Assembly: GCF_003116135.1 (NCBI RefSeq) | Contig: NZ_PDOA01000012.1 | Location: 62,001-126,000 of the forward strand | Direction: 5' to 3' | Source of the DNA: Teichococcus aestuarii | GTDB taxonomy: Bacteria > Pseudomonadota > Alphaproteobacteria > Acetobacterales > Acetobacteraceae | Length of the DNA: 64,000 nucleotides | Shown: positions 40,048 through 47,660 of the stretch, piece by piece | How positions within the stretch are numbered: the first letter of the stretch is position 1 | How the letters are laid out: each line of letters begins with the position of its first letter | The notes under the pieces: model-generated | Databases searched by the model: none | Told to the model about the DNA's origin: nothing | The model's input: the letters and a program-made list of their open reading frames with translations, nothing else | Program-made: the position numbers and the translations under genes

Positions 40048-41061
40048 ATGACCCCCTTCCTCGACCCCGAGCTGCTGCCGGTGATCTTCGCGGTGCTGAT
40101 GGCGGTCTCCGTCCTCGCCTATGTGGTGCTGGATGGCTACGACCTCGGCGTCGGCCTGCTGCTGAACGCCACCACCGAGGAGGCGGAGCGCGACCGCATG
40201 GTCGCCTCCATCGGCCCCTTCTGGGACGCCAACGAGACCTGGCTGGTGCTGGGCGTCGGCCTGCTGCTGGTGGCCTTCCCCATCGCGCATGGCGCCATCC
40301 TCACCGCGCTCTACCTGCCGGTCGCGGTGATGCTGGCCGGGCTGATCCTGCGCGGCGTGGCCTTCGAGTTCCGCGCCAAGGCCGCCTCGGTGCTGGGCAA
40401 GCGGGCCTGGGACCACGCCTTCTTCGCCGGCTCCCTGCTGGCCGCGCTCTCCCAGGGCTGGATGCTCGGCCGCTACGTGCTGGGCTTCGCGGGGGGCCTC
40501 GCGCCGCAGGCCTTCGCCGCCCTCTCGGCGGTGGGGCTGGCGGCGGGCTATGCCTTCATCGGCGCCTGCTGGCTGATCTGGCGCACCGAGGGCGACCTCC
40601 AGCGCCGCGCCGTGGCCTGGGCGCGCCCTACGCTCTGGCTGGTGGGGCTCGGCATCCTCGCCGTCTCGCTGGCCACTCCGCTGGCCTCGCCCCGCATCCT
40701 GGCGCGCTGGCTGGAGATGCCGAACCTGGTGCTGCTGGCGCCGCTGCCGGCCACCACCTTCGTGCTGCTGCTCGGCCTGCACAGCCTGCTGAAGCACCTG
40801 CCGCTGCCGGACGGCGCCCTGGAGCGGCTGCCCTTCTGGGGCGCCACGGGGCTGTTCGTGCTCTCCTTCACCGGACTCGCCTGGTCTTTCTTCCCCTATA
40901 TCGTGCCGGACCGGCTGACGCTGTGGCAGGCCGCGGCGTCGCCGGAGAGCCTGACCATCATCCTGGCCGGCGCGCTGTTCGTGCTGCCGGTGATCCTGGC
41001 CTACACCCTGCTGGCCTGGCGCATCTTCGGCGGCAAGGCGGGCGAGCTGCGCTACGACTGA
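40048..41061 (+). CDS. cydB: Cytochrome bd-type quinol oxidase subunit II
   Basis: Partner membrane subunit of the bd oxidase. Reads LPVIFAVLMAVSVLAYVVLDGYDLGVGLLL at the start, then FWDANETWLVLGVGLLLVAFP, LILRGVAFEFR, and a C-terminal helix VLPVILAYTLLAWRIFGGK. 337 residues and about eight helices are normal. The chosen ATG is 10 bases downstream of the cydA stop; an upstream in-frame ATG inside cydA is less likely. I saw no cydX-type small gene in the 98 bases after it. Confidence 0.95.
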   Translation: MTPFLDPELLPVIFAVLMAVSVLAYVVLDGYDLGVGLLLNATTEEAERDRMVASIGPFWDANETWLVLGVGLLLVAFPIAHGAILTALYLPVAVMLAGLILRGVAFEFRAKAASVLGKRAWDHAFFAGSLLAALSQGWMLGRYVLGFAGGLAPQAFAALSAVGLAAGYAFIGACWLIWRTEGDLQRRAVAWARPTLWLVGLGILAVSLATPLASPRILARWLEMPNLVLLAPLPATTFVLLLGLHSLLKHLPLPDGALERLPFWGATGLFVLSFTGLAWSFFPYIVPDRLTLWQAAASPESLTIILAGALFVLPVILAYTLLAWRIFGGKAGELRYD

Positions 41062-41159
41062 GCGTGCCCGCGGGCGGGAGGGGAGGGGGGGGCGGCAACC
41101 CTCCCGCCCGCTCCGGGTTCCGTCCGTGACGGACCACGCCGCCATGGAAGGAGCCGGGC

Positions 41160-42410
41160 ATGCCGGACACCCCCCGCGCCCCCGCCCTCGACGACACCCT
41201 GGCCCTGCTGCGCGAGGGCTACACCTTCATCGGCCGCCGCTGCGACGAGCTGGGCACCGACCTCTTCGCCACCCGGCTGATGATGACACCCGTGCTGTGC
41301 ATGCGCGGGGCGGAGGCGGCGCGGATGTTCTACGCGCCGGGCCGCTTCACCCGCCAGGGCGCCATGCCGCGCAGCACGCTGTGGCTGCTGCAGGACAAGG
41401 GCAGCGTGCAGGCGCTGGACGGCGCGGCGCACCGGCACCGCAAGGCGATGTTCATGGCCATGATGTCGCCCGGCGCCATCGCCGGCGCCGCCGACCTGCT
41501 GGAGAAGCACTGGCGCGAGGCCCTGCCGCGCTGGGAGGCGGCCGGGGAGGTGGCGCTGTTCGAGGAGATGGGCCTGCTGCTGACGCGCGTGGCCTGCGAC
41601 TGGGCCGGCGTGCCCCTGCGGGAGGAGGACGCCCCCACCCTGGCCGCCGAGCTCACGGCCATGATCGAGTATTCCGGCCGCGTCGGCCCCGGCACGCTGA
41701 ACGCGCTGCGCCTGCGCGCCCGCACCGAGCGGCGGATGCGCGCCCTGGTGCGGGAGATCCGCGCCGGCGCGGTGCCGGTGCCCGAGGGCAGCGCGGCGGC
41801 GCTGATCGCCGCGCACCGCGCGCCGGACGGCACGCCGCTGGACGAGAAGGCGGCCGCCGTGGAACTGATCAACATCCTCCGCCCGACCGTCGCGGTGGGG
41901 CGCTTCATCGCCTTCGCCGCCCTGGCCCTGCATGAGAACCCCGCCTGGCGGGCCCGCTTCGCCGCGGGAGAGGAGGACGGCCTGGAGCCCTTCGTGCAGG
42001 AGGTGCGGCGCTTCTATCCCTTTTTCCCGATGATCGGCGGGCGGGCCTGCGAGGCCTTCGAATGGCACGGCCACCGCTTCGCGGCGGGCGACTGGGTGCT
42101 GCTCGACCTCTACGGCACCAACCACGACCCGCGCCTCTGGCCGGAGCCGCACCGCTTCCGCCCCGAGCGTTTCCACGGCTGGCCGGGCGACCCGGACACC
42201 CTCGTCCCGCAGGGGGCGGGTGACCCGTACCAGGGGCACCGCTGCCCGGGCGAGTGGATCACCATCGCGCTGATGGGCCGCGCCGTGCGTCTGCTCAGCC
42301 AGGCCATGCGCTATGCCCTGCCGCCGCAGGACCTCTCCATCCGGCTGAACCGGATGCCCGCCATGGCGGAAAGCGGCGTGCGGCTGCGCGAGATCCGCCG
42401 CGCCGCCTGA
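41160..42410 (+). CDS. CYP152-like cytochrome P450 (fatty acid peroxygenase)
   Basis: 416-residue P450 lacking an electron-transfer partner gene. The heme cysteine is in QGHRCPGEWITI (Cys362). The I-helix reads ELINILRPTVAVGRFIAF: instead of the acid-alcohol pair of monooxygenases there is Arg241-Pro242, the hallmark of CYP152 peroxygenases (Arg242 and Cys363 in P450BSbeta), which bind the fatty-acid carboxylate and use H2O2. The position equivalent to residue 85 of the family is Gln (VQALDGAAH), as in hydroxylating BSbeta and SPalpha, not His as in the decarboxylase OleT; this points to hydroxylation. It follows cydB by 98 bases on the same strand. Confidence 0.88.
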   Translation: MPDTPRAPALDDTLALLREGYTFIGRRCDELGTDLFATRLMMTPVLCMRGAEAARMFYAPGRFTRQGAMPRSTLWLLQDKGSVQALDGAAHRHRKAMFMAMMSPGAIAGAADLLEKHWREALPRWEAAGEVALFEEMGLLLTRVACDWAGVPLREEDAPTLAAELTAMIEYSGRVGPGTLNALRLRARTERRMRALVREIRAGAVPVPEGSAAALIAAHRAPDGTPLDEKAAAVELINILRPTVAVGRFIAFAALALHENPAWRARFAAGEEDGLEPFVQEVRRFYPFFPMIGGRACEAFEWHGHRFAAGDWVLLDLYGTNHDPRLWPEPHRFRPERFHGWPGDPDTLVPQGAGDPYQGHRCPGEWITIALMGRAVRLLSQAMRYALPPQDLSIRLNRMPAMAESGVRLREIRRAA

Positions 42411-42428
42411 GACGGCCCCGGCACAAAG

Positions 42429-42463
42429 TTATCCCCAGATTCCGTGGAGCGATCTGGGGATAA
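42429..42463. terminator. 12-base perfect hairpin between convergent genes
   Basis: TTATCCCCAGAT (42429-42440), 11-base loop, ATCTGGGGATAA (42452-42463). It lies between the P450 (plus) and a binding-protein gene (minus), which end head-on. There is no long T-run, so bidirectional termination is likely but not certain. TTATCCCCA in both arms also resembles a DnaA box. Confidence 0.5.
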
Positions 42464-42509
42464 AACCGGGAGGCCGGTGTGGAAAATCCGGCCAACCCCT
42501 TGTCCCGCC

Positions 42510-44138
42510 TCAGCGTGTCAGGCGGATATCCAGCCCCTTGTAGAGGGCCACGCCATAGATGCCGTGTGGCCGCACCCCCTCCACCCGCTGGGTGGAGACC
42601 ACCCAGAGCGGCTGGCGCAGCAGCGGCAGCCAGACATTCGCCTCCGCGATGCGCTTCTGCAGGTCGCCCATCACCCGGGCCCGCTCGGCCGGGTCGGTCG
42701 CGCCGCGCGCCTGGCGCAACGCCTCGTCCGTCTCGGGGTCGTTCCAGTTCATCCGGTTCGGTGTCGGGCGGTTGGTGCTCGGGAAGTAGAGCGAGAAGGC
42801 GTCGGTGGCCGACATGTAGGGGTAGGACATGACGAAGGCGTCGAATTCCTGCGTCGCCAGCTTGCCCCAGCCCACCGTGGCATCCCAGAGCTGCACCCGC
42901 AGCTCGATGCCGACGCGCCGCAGATCGGCCTGGATCGCCTGCATCACCGTGCTGTTGACCGCGGTCTGCAGCGCGTAGAGCAGCAGCGAGGCGCGCTGCC
43001 CGTCCTTCACCCGCACGCCGTCGGGGCCGGGCGTCCAGCCGGCCTCGTCCAGCACGCGGCGGGCGGCGGCGGCATCGTATTGCGGCACCAGCTTGGCCGC
43101 CTCGGGGTTGAAGTCGAGGGCGGCGGGGTTGAGGTAGGCGGTGGCCGCCTCGCCCGCGCCGAAGAAGACGGCCTTGGCGATGGCCTGCTTATCCACCGCT
43201 AGGTTCACCGCCTCGCGGATGGCAGGGTCGCCGCTCACCGGCTTGTCCACCTTGAAGCCGAGGAAGTGGTCGAAGAAGTGCACCGGCTGCTGCTGCAGCT
43301 TCAGCGTCGGGATGCGGCGCAGCCCCTCGAGCGCGAAATAGGGGATCCACTGCGTCACGTCGCCCTGGCCCGACTGCACGGCGGCGAGCCGCGTGGTGGC
43401 TTCGGGGATGATGCGCAGGATGATGCGCTCCACCTGCGGCGCGGGGTTCTTGTAGATCGGCGGGCCCCAGTTGTAGCGGGGGTGCTTCGTCAGCACCATC
43501 TCCTGCCGCGGCGTCCAGGACTGCCAGCAATAGGGGCCGGTGCCGTTGAAGCCCTGCACGCCGAAATTGTCGCCCAGCCGCTCCACCGTCGCCTGGTCGA
43601 CGATGCTGCCGAAATACTGCGTCAGTTGCAGCAGCAGCTCGCTGAAGGGCTCCTTCAGCTCATAGACCAGGGTGTGGTCGTCCACCGCGCGGATGTCCTG
43701 CACCGGGCCGGCGCGCCAGCGCACCGGGCTGCGCGTCGCCGGGTCCACCCAGCGCTTCAGCGAATAGGCGGCATCCTTCGCGGTGAAGGGCTTGCCGTCG
43801 CAGAAGGTGACGCCCTGGCGCAGCTTGAAGGTGTAGGTGCGGCCATCCTCGCTGACGCTCCAGCTCTCGGCCAGGCCGGGGCGGATGGTGCGCTGGTCCC
43901 AGTCCATCGTCACCAGCGTGTCGGACAGCAGGAACAGCGCCTCGCCCGCCGCGAGGGAGGAGGTGCGGGCGGGGTCGTAGCGGTCGGCGTCGATTTCGCG
44001 CAGGACCAGCAGGGCGTCGCGCGGGGCGGATTGCGCGCCGGCCGGCGCGGCGGCGCCGAGCGCGCCCAGCAGGAGGGCGGCGCCCCCGAGCCAGCGCATC
44101 ATCGGCCGGGTGGCGGTGCGGCGGGATGCCTTGAACAT
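42510..44138 (-). CDS. Orphan ABC transporter substrate-binding protein (family 5)
   Basis: Second periplasmic peptide/nickel-type binding protein of 542 residues. Signal region MRWLGGAALLLGALGAAAPAGAQ, then DALLVLREIDADRYDPARTSS, LAESWSVSEDGRTYTFKLRQGVTFCDGKPFTAKDAAYSLKRWVDP, GDPAIREAVNLAVDKQAIAKAVF and LDEAGWTPGPDGVRVKDGQ. These are hallmarks of the family. No permease or ATPase genes adjoin; it stands alone with a hairpin downstream. Ligand unknown. Confidence 0.92.
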   Translation of the reverse strand: MFKASRRTATRPMMRWLGGAALLLGALGAAAPAGAQSAPRDALLVLREIDADRYDPARTSSLAAGEALFLLSDTLVTMDWDQRTIRPGLAESWSVSEDGRTYTFKLRQGVTFCDGKPFTAKDAAYSLKRWVDPATRSPVRWRAGPVQDIRAVDDHTLVYELKEPFSELLLQLTQYFGSIVDQATVERLGDNFGVQGFNGTGPYCWQSWTPRQEMVLTKHPRYNWGPPIYKNPAPQVERIILRIIPEATTRLAAVQSGQGDVTQWIPYFALEGLRRIPTLKLQQQPVHFFDHFLGFKVDKPVSGDPAIREAVNLAVDKQAIAKAVFFGAGEAATAYLNPAALDFNPEAAKLVPQYDAAAARRVLDEAGWTPGPDGVRVKDGQRASLLLYALQTAVNSTVMQAIQADLRRVGIELRVQLWDATVGWGKLATQEFDAFVMSYPYMSATDAFSLYFPSTNRPTPNRMNWNDPETDEALRQARGATDPAERARVMGDLQKRIAEANVWLPLLRQPLWVVSTQRVEGVRPHGIYGVALYKGLDIRLTR

Positions 44139-44435
44139 AGGCGGACCTCTCCTCTCCAGGCGGTTGCAAGCCGTCGACCTCGCGCCGTGTCCGGCCCGCC
44201 ATCCATGCGGGTGGCCGGCCGTTCGGGGCGGTCTTTCTCCCTGTCGCGCCGGCGGTGGGCATACCCCCTCCGCCCGCCCTTTGCCGGAAGGTCAACAGAA
44301 TGGCCGCGGAACGTCAACGCCGCGCAATGAGCGGGCCGCCCGCCGCGCTCGCGGCAGCGTTACCTGACGGCACAACCGGAGCGGGTCACATTCCGGCCGT
44401 TCCCGTCTTTCCGGGGACGCGGCGGAGTTCGATCG

Positions 44436-44807
44436 ATGCGCTCACCCTCATCCCGCCATGGCCTGGAGGCACGTCCGGCCATGGCGCATGGCTCGCCGGC
44501 GCTGCGTGGCCTGGCCGTCGTGGCCAAGGCGCTGGCCAGCTTCGCCGTCACCTTCATCGAGCTCCTGGCGGAGCTGCTGGCGCCGCTCCTGCTGTTCGTC
44601 GGCGCGCTCTGGTGGGGGGCGCTGCGCCTGGTCGGCCAGATCTCGGCCGAGCCGGAACTTCAGGCGATGCTGCACGTTCTGCCGACGCAACTGCAACTGG
44701 GCGCCTACGATCTGACCCCCGCCGGGCTGATCCGCCAGGGGCTTTTGCTGCTGGCCGTGGTGGCCGCCTGCCGCACCGTGAACCGGCTGCTGGCCCGGGA
44801 ATTGTGA
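44436..44807 (+). CDS. Hypothetical membrane protein
   Basis: Unrecognised 123-residue protein with two hydrophobic stretches, FIELLAELLAPLLLFVGALWWGALRLVG near the middle and LIRQGLLLLAVVAACRTVNRLL at the C terminus. The ATG at 44436 has GGAG about 10 bases upstream; a second ATG at 44481 (MAHGSPALRG) is a possible start. It precedes a DUF2934 gene by 76 bases on the same strand. No function can be given. Confidence 0.45.
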   Translation: MRSPSSRHGLEARPAMAHGSPALRGLAVVAKALASFAVTFIELLAELLAPLLLFVGALWWGALRLVGQISAEPELQAMLHVLPTQLQLGAYDLTPAGLIRQGLLLLAVVAACRTVNRLLAREL

Positions 44808-44883
44808 GCAGCGCCGCCACGCGCCACCCGATGTCTGCGCAGGCGGGCCGGCCGGACGTGGCGCCCGCGAGAGGAGATTGTGC

Positions 44884-45348
44884 ATGAGCGACACGTCACC
44901 GGACCGGGAGGAGCGCATCCGCGCCCGTGCCTACGAGATGTGGGAAGCCGAGGGCCGGCAGGAGGGGAAGGCGGAGCACTACTGGCACCGCGCCCGGGAG
45001 GAGATGGAACCGCCTTCCGGCAGCCTGGACGACCAGCTGGCCGATACCTTTCCCGCCAGCGATCCGCCCAGCATGACCAGCCCCAGCTATCCGGAGGAGC
45101 CGCTGCCGGCCGTGCCGCAGGACGAGGCGCTCCCCGCCCGGTCGGCCACGGTGGAGGAGCGGCCTGAACCGGCACCGGCCAAGCCCGCCAAATCCGGCAA
45201 GCCGAAGCCGCCGCCCAAATCCGCTGCCCAGCCTGCAACTACCCAGCCTGCAACTACCCAGCCTGCAACTACCCAGCCGGCCGCCCAGCCCACGCCCAGG
45301 CCGGCCGCCAAGCCGAAGGCCAAGCCGGTGCCGCGCGGCAAGGCCTGA
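44884..45348 (+). CDS. DUF2934-containing protein with Pro/Ala/Lys-rich tail
   Basis: 154-residue soluble protein. Residues 1-45 match DUF2934 (REERIRARAYEMWEAEGRQEGKAEHYWHRA). Then DQLADTFPASDPPSMTSPSY follows, a motif common in small stress-associated proteobacterial proteins. The tail is low-complexity, with QPATT repeated in tandem and ending in a basic Lys/Pro run that might bind nucleic acid or be unfolded. AGGAG precedes the ATG at 44884. Function unknown. Confidence 0.7.
   Translation: MSDTSPDREERIRARAYEMWEAEGRQEGKAEHYWHRAREEMEPPSGSLDDQLADTFPASDPPSMTSPSYPEEPLPAVPQDEALPARSATVEERPEPAPAKPAKSGKPKPPPKSAAQPATTQPATTQPATTQPAAQPTPRPAAKPKAKPVPRGKA
45227..45278 (+). repeat. Tandem 15-base repeat inside the DUF2934 gene
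   Basis: Unit CCCAGCCTGCAACTA repeated three times exactly (45227-45271) plus a partial fourth copy (CCCAGCC), encoding the QPATT repeats of the protein tail. In-frame repeat number could vary by slippage. Confidence 0.85.
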
Positions 45349-45593
45349 CAAGGCCGCGCGGAAGGATTGCTGCCACCGTTGAGGCGGGAAGGAGACCGCT
45401 CCCTCTGCCCCAGCGGGAGCGGGACGGTGCAGATTGCCGTCTCGCCTTTTCCCGCCTTCGAATTGACAAAAACATTCCTGCTGATCTTGCCTGCAAGACA
45501 TGAAGCCGATCTTGTGAAAGGGTGGGCTTTACTGCCAGCCAGGAAAGAATAATCTCCGCCACGCCACTGTTTTAACCGCGAGGATCATCATCG

Positions 45594-46031
45594 ATGCGGA
45601 ACATTATTGTGGCTGCCGCGCTTGCGGCCGCGGCGGCCTCTCCCGCCCTGGCGCAGACCAGCACGACAGCTCCTTCCAGCCCGCCCGTGACCCAGGTGCG
45701 CACCGTGGCCGATCTGGCCGCCATCTGCGACCCCGCCCCCGGCCCGCTGCGGCTGGAGGCCATCGCTTACTGCCAGGGCTACATCACCGCGGCGGGCCAG
45801 TACCACGCCGCCATGTTCCCGGCCGGCAGCGGCCGTAAGCCGCTCTACTGCGTGCCCAGCCCGGCGCCCTCCGTGGCGCAGACCGGCATCGCCTTCGCCG
45901 CCTGGGCGCGGCAGAACGCGCAGTATGCCGCCGAGCCGGCGCTGGACGGGCTGCACCGCTGGGCCCAGGCCACCTATCCCTGCCCGGCCGAGACCACGCC
46001 GCCGCGCGCCAGCCGCCCGGCCAGTCGCTAA
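45594..46031 (+). CDS. Rap1a/Tai-family-like secreted protein
   Basis: 145-residue exported protein. Signal MRNIIVAAALAAAAASPALA, then DLAAICDPAPGPLRLEAIAYCQGYITAAG, a Cys in LYCVPSPAP, and WARQNAQYAAEPALDGLHRWAQATYPC. The cysteine spacing (ICD, YCQGY, YCVP, YPC) and the pattern resemble the Rap1a/Tai immunity domain, although most such proteins are of unknown role. No toxin gene is next to it, so an immunity role is not supported by context. It precedes a glycine-zipper lipoprotein by 16 bases. Confidence 0.6.
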   Translation: MRNIIVAAALAAAAASPALAQTSTTAPSSPPVTQVRTVADLAAICDPAPGPLRLEAIAYCQGYITAAGQYHAAMFPAGSGRKPLYCVPSPAPSVAQTGIAFAAWARQNAQYAAEPALDGLHRWAQATYPCPAETTPPRASRPASR

Positions 46032-46046
46032 GAGGGAGCCGTCGCA

Positions 46047-46319
46047 ATGAGCACCACCATCCTGCGTCCCGCCCGCCTCGCCCTGCCGCTGCTGGCGGCG
46101 CTGGCCCTCGGCGCCTGCGCCAACATGAACCCGACCACGCGCAACGTGGCCGGCGGCACCGCCGGGGGTGCCGCGCTGGGCGGCATCATCGGCTCCTTCA
46201 CCGGCGATGCCGGCTTCGGCGCGCTGCTGGGCGCCGGCGCGGGCGCCGCGGGCGGCTATCTCTACGATCAGTCGCAGCAGCAACAGTACCAGAACCGCCG
46301 GCCGCCGCGCCGGTACTGA
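46047..46319 (+). CDS. Glycine-zipper lipoprotein
   Basis: 90-residue protein with a lipoprotein signal ending in ALGAC (lipobox) and a glycine-zipper core, GGTAGGAALGGIIGSFTGDAGFGALLGAGAGAAGG, ending in a Gln/Arg/Tyr-rich tail. Such YMGG-type proteins sit in the cell envelope, presumably in the outer membrane. It lies 16 bases downstream of the Rap1a-like gene. Function unknown. Confidence 0.75.
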   Translation: MSTTILRPARLALPLLAALALGACANMNPTTRNVAGGTAGGAALGGIIGSFTGDAGFGALLGAGAGAAGGYLYDQSQQQQYQNRRPPRRY

Positions 46320-46419
46320 GCCGGCCGACCGGGCGGGGGCCTATGCGCGGCCCCCGCCCTCCTGGCGCCCGCCGGGCCGCCACGCCTATCTTCGCCGCCC
46401 GCGCGTGAGGCCCCGCCCT

Positions 46420-47325
46420 ATGTCCCTGGTCCCCACCTTCGCCACCCCGCCTGGCTTCCTCGGCGTCACCCGCACCGACCGTGGTGCGGATTTCGCCGTG
46501 GCCGGCATCCCGCTCGACCTCGGCACCACCAACCGTGCCGGTGCCCGCTCCGGCCCGCAGGCGATCCGCGCCGCCAGCCGCATGCTGGTCGATGGCGCGC
46601 ACCCGTCGCACTGGGTGGACCCGGCCACCCTCTCGCTGGCGGATCTCGGTGAGTTCTCCATCGCGCTGGGGGACCTGCCCGGCAGCCTGGCGGCGATCGA
46701 GGCGCAGGCGGCGGACCTTTCGCACCTGATCGCGCTGGGCGGCGAGCATGGCATCACCCTGCCGCTGCTGCGCGCTCTCTCGCGCCGCCTGGGCGGCCCG
46801 CTCGCGCTGGTGCATTTCGACGCGCATGTGGACACCTGGCCGGACAATTTCGGCCAGATCTACGGGCACGGCTCGGTGTTCTACCACGCGCTGCGCGAGG
46901 GGCTGGTGGACCCGCAGCGGATGATCCAGGTGGGCATCCGCTCCCCCGTGCAGCGCGAGGTGTGGGACTGGACCCTGGCGCAGGGCGTCACCATCCTCGA
47001 CGCGCAGACGGTGCACGAGGCCGGCCCCGCCGCCGTGGCCGAGCGCATCCACGCGGTGGTGGGCGATGCCCCCGCCTATCTCAGCTTCGACATCGACACG
47101 CTGGACCCCGCCTTCGCCCCCGGCACCGGCACGCCGGAGATCGGCGGCCTCGCCTCCTGGCAGGCGCAGGGCATCCTGCGCCGGCTCGGCGGGCTGGACT
47201 GGCGCGGCATGGACATCGTCGAGGTGGCGCCGGCCTACGACGTGTCGGAAATCACCGCGTTGGCCGCCGCGACCATCGCCTGGGAATACCTGGCGCTCGT
47301 GGCCATGCCCAAGCCCCGGGGCTGA
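46420..47325 (+). CDS. speB: Agmatinase/ureohydrolase family protein
   Basis: Binuclear manganese ureohydrolase, 301 residues. Metal motifs: LIALGGEHGITLPLLRAL, LVHFDAHVDTW and YLSFDIDTLDPAFAPGTG followed by TPEIGG. The GGEHGIT and GTPEIGGL forms favour agmatinase (agmatine to putrescine plus urea) or guanidinobutyrase over arginase. Start at 46420 gives the family length; the frame upstream overlaps the glycine-zipper gene. It is followed by the leader and gene of ornithine decarboxylase, so both feed putrescine synthesis; the symbol is a family-level assignment. Confidence 0.82.
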   Translation: MSLVPTFATPPGFLGVTRTDRGADFAVAGIPLDLGTTNRAGARSGPQAIRAASRMLVDGAHPSHWVDPATLSLADLGEFSIALGDLPGSLAAIEAQAADLSHLIALGGEHGITLPLLRALSRRLGGPLALVHFDAHVDTWPDNFGQIYGHGSVFYHALREGLVDPQRMIQVGIRSPVQREVWDWTLAQGVTILDAQTVHEAGPAAVAERIHAVVGDAPAYLSFDIDTLDPAFAPGTGTPEIGGLASWQAQGILRRLGGLDWRGMDIVEVAPAYDVSEITALAAATIAWEYLALVAMPKPRG

Positions 47326-47517
47326 GGCACCGAAAACGCGTCCCTGCCGGCGCGGCATGGCTTTAAATAGCTCACCGCGCTGCTTATCTGGCGCATTCGC
47401 TGACGCTATCGCACGTGCCGCGAGCCCCGCAGAGCAGGGCACAGCAACGACGTAAACGCGTCCTTCTCGCTCGTGCCGGCCATTTCCGTGGGCCGGCTTC
47501 ACTGGAAGGAAGTGGCT

Positions 47518-47568
47518 ATGTTCGGTGACCGGACCGCTGCGATGCCAGACCATCGCAACATCGCCTGA
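47518..47568 (+). CDS. Candidate leader peptide of the decarboxylase (16 aa)
   Basis: ATG-initiated frame of 16 codons encoding MFGDRTAAMPDHRNIA, ending in TGA. GGAAGGAAG lies about 6-7 bases upstream, a stronger site than most in the window. It stands between two perfect hairpins in the leader of the ornithine decarboxylase gene. In gammaproteobacteria the speFL leader peptide senses ornithine and controls speF; a similar use here is an inference. Both peptides contain HRN, which may be chance. Confidence 0.45.
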   Translation: MFGDRTAAMPDHRNIA

Positions 47569-47576
47569 CGCATCCG

Positions 47577-47595
47577 CCGGGGCCTGACGCCCCGG
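47577..47595 (+). terminator. Attenuator-like hairpin after the leader frame
   Basis: CCGGGGC (47577-47583), loop CTGAC, GCCCCGG (47589-47595), 8 bases after the leader stop codon. No T-run follows directly, but a pyrimidine-rich segment (TCTTCTCTTCTC) lies about 20 bases on, which would suit Rho-dependent termination. Confidence 0.35.
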
Positions 47596-47660
47596 TCTGA
47601 CGCCGTCGCCCGTCTTCTCTTCTCGTCCCGTTCCGCTCCGATGTTGTGGGGGTTCCGTCC

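Larger units (their letters stand above)
47326..47660 (+). promoter_or_regulatory. Structured leader of the ornithine decarboxylase gene (speF-motif candidate)
   Basis: 335 bases between the ureohydrolase and the decarboxylase. Contents in order: AAACGCGTCC at 47334 and again at 47454; a perfect hairpin GCCGGCC-ATTTCCGTG-GGCCGGC (47475-47497); a strong ribosome site (GGAAGGAAG) with a 16-codon frame (47518-47568); a hairpin CCGGGGC-CTGAC-GCCCCGG (47577-47595); a pyrimidine-rich stretch; then GGGGG and the decarboxylase ATG. Alphaproteobacterial speF genes are known to carry a conserved leader RNA (Rfam speF); this matches in position and gene. Regulation by polyamine or ornithine is inference. 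Confidence 0.65.

Noticed and set aside
42429-42487. Replication origin
   Set aside because: Only imperfect DnaA-like boxes, no AT-rich unwinding region and no origin-associated genes nearby; a terminator between convergent genes is simpler.
45594-46031. Toxin-immunity pair (Rap1a/Tai immunity)
   Set aside because: No effector or secretion gene adjoins; the neighbour is a glycine-zipper lipoprotein, so only family-level resemblance is kept.
46420-47325. Arginase feeding ornithine to the decarboxylase
   Set aside because: GGEHGIT and GTPEIGGL forms fit agmatinase/guanidinobutyrase better; arginase is not excluded by eye but is less likely.
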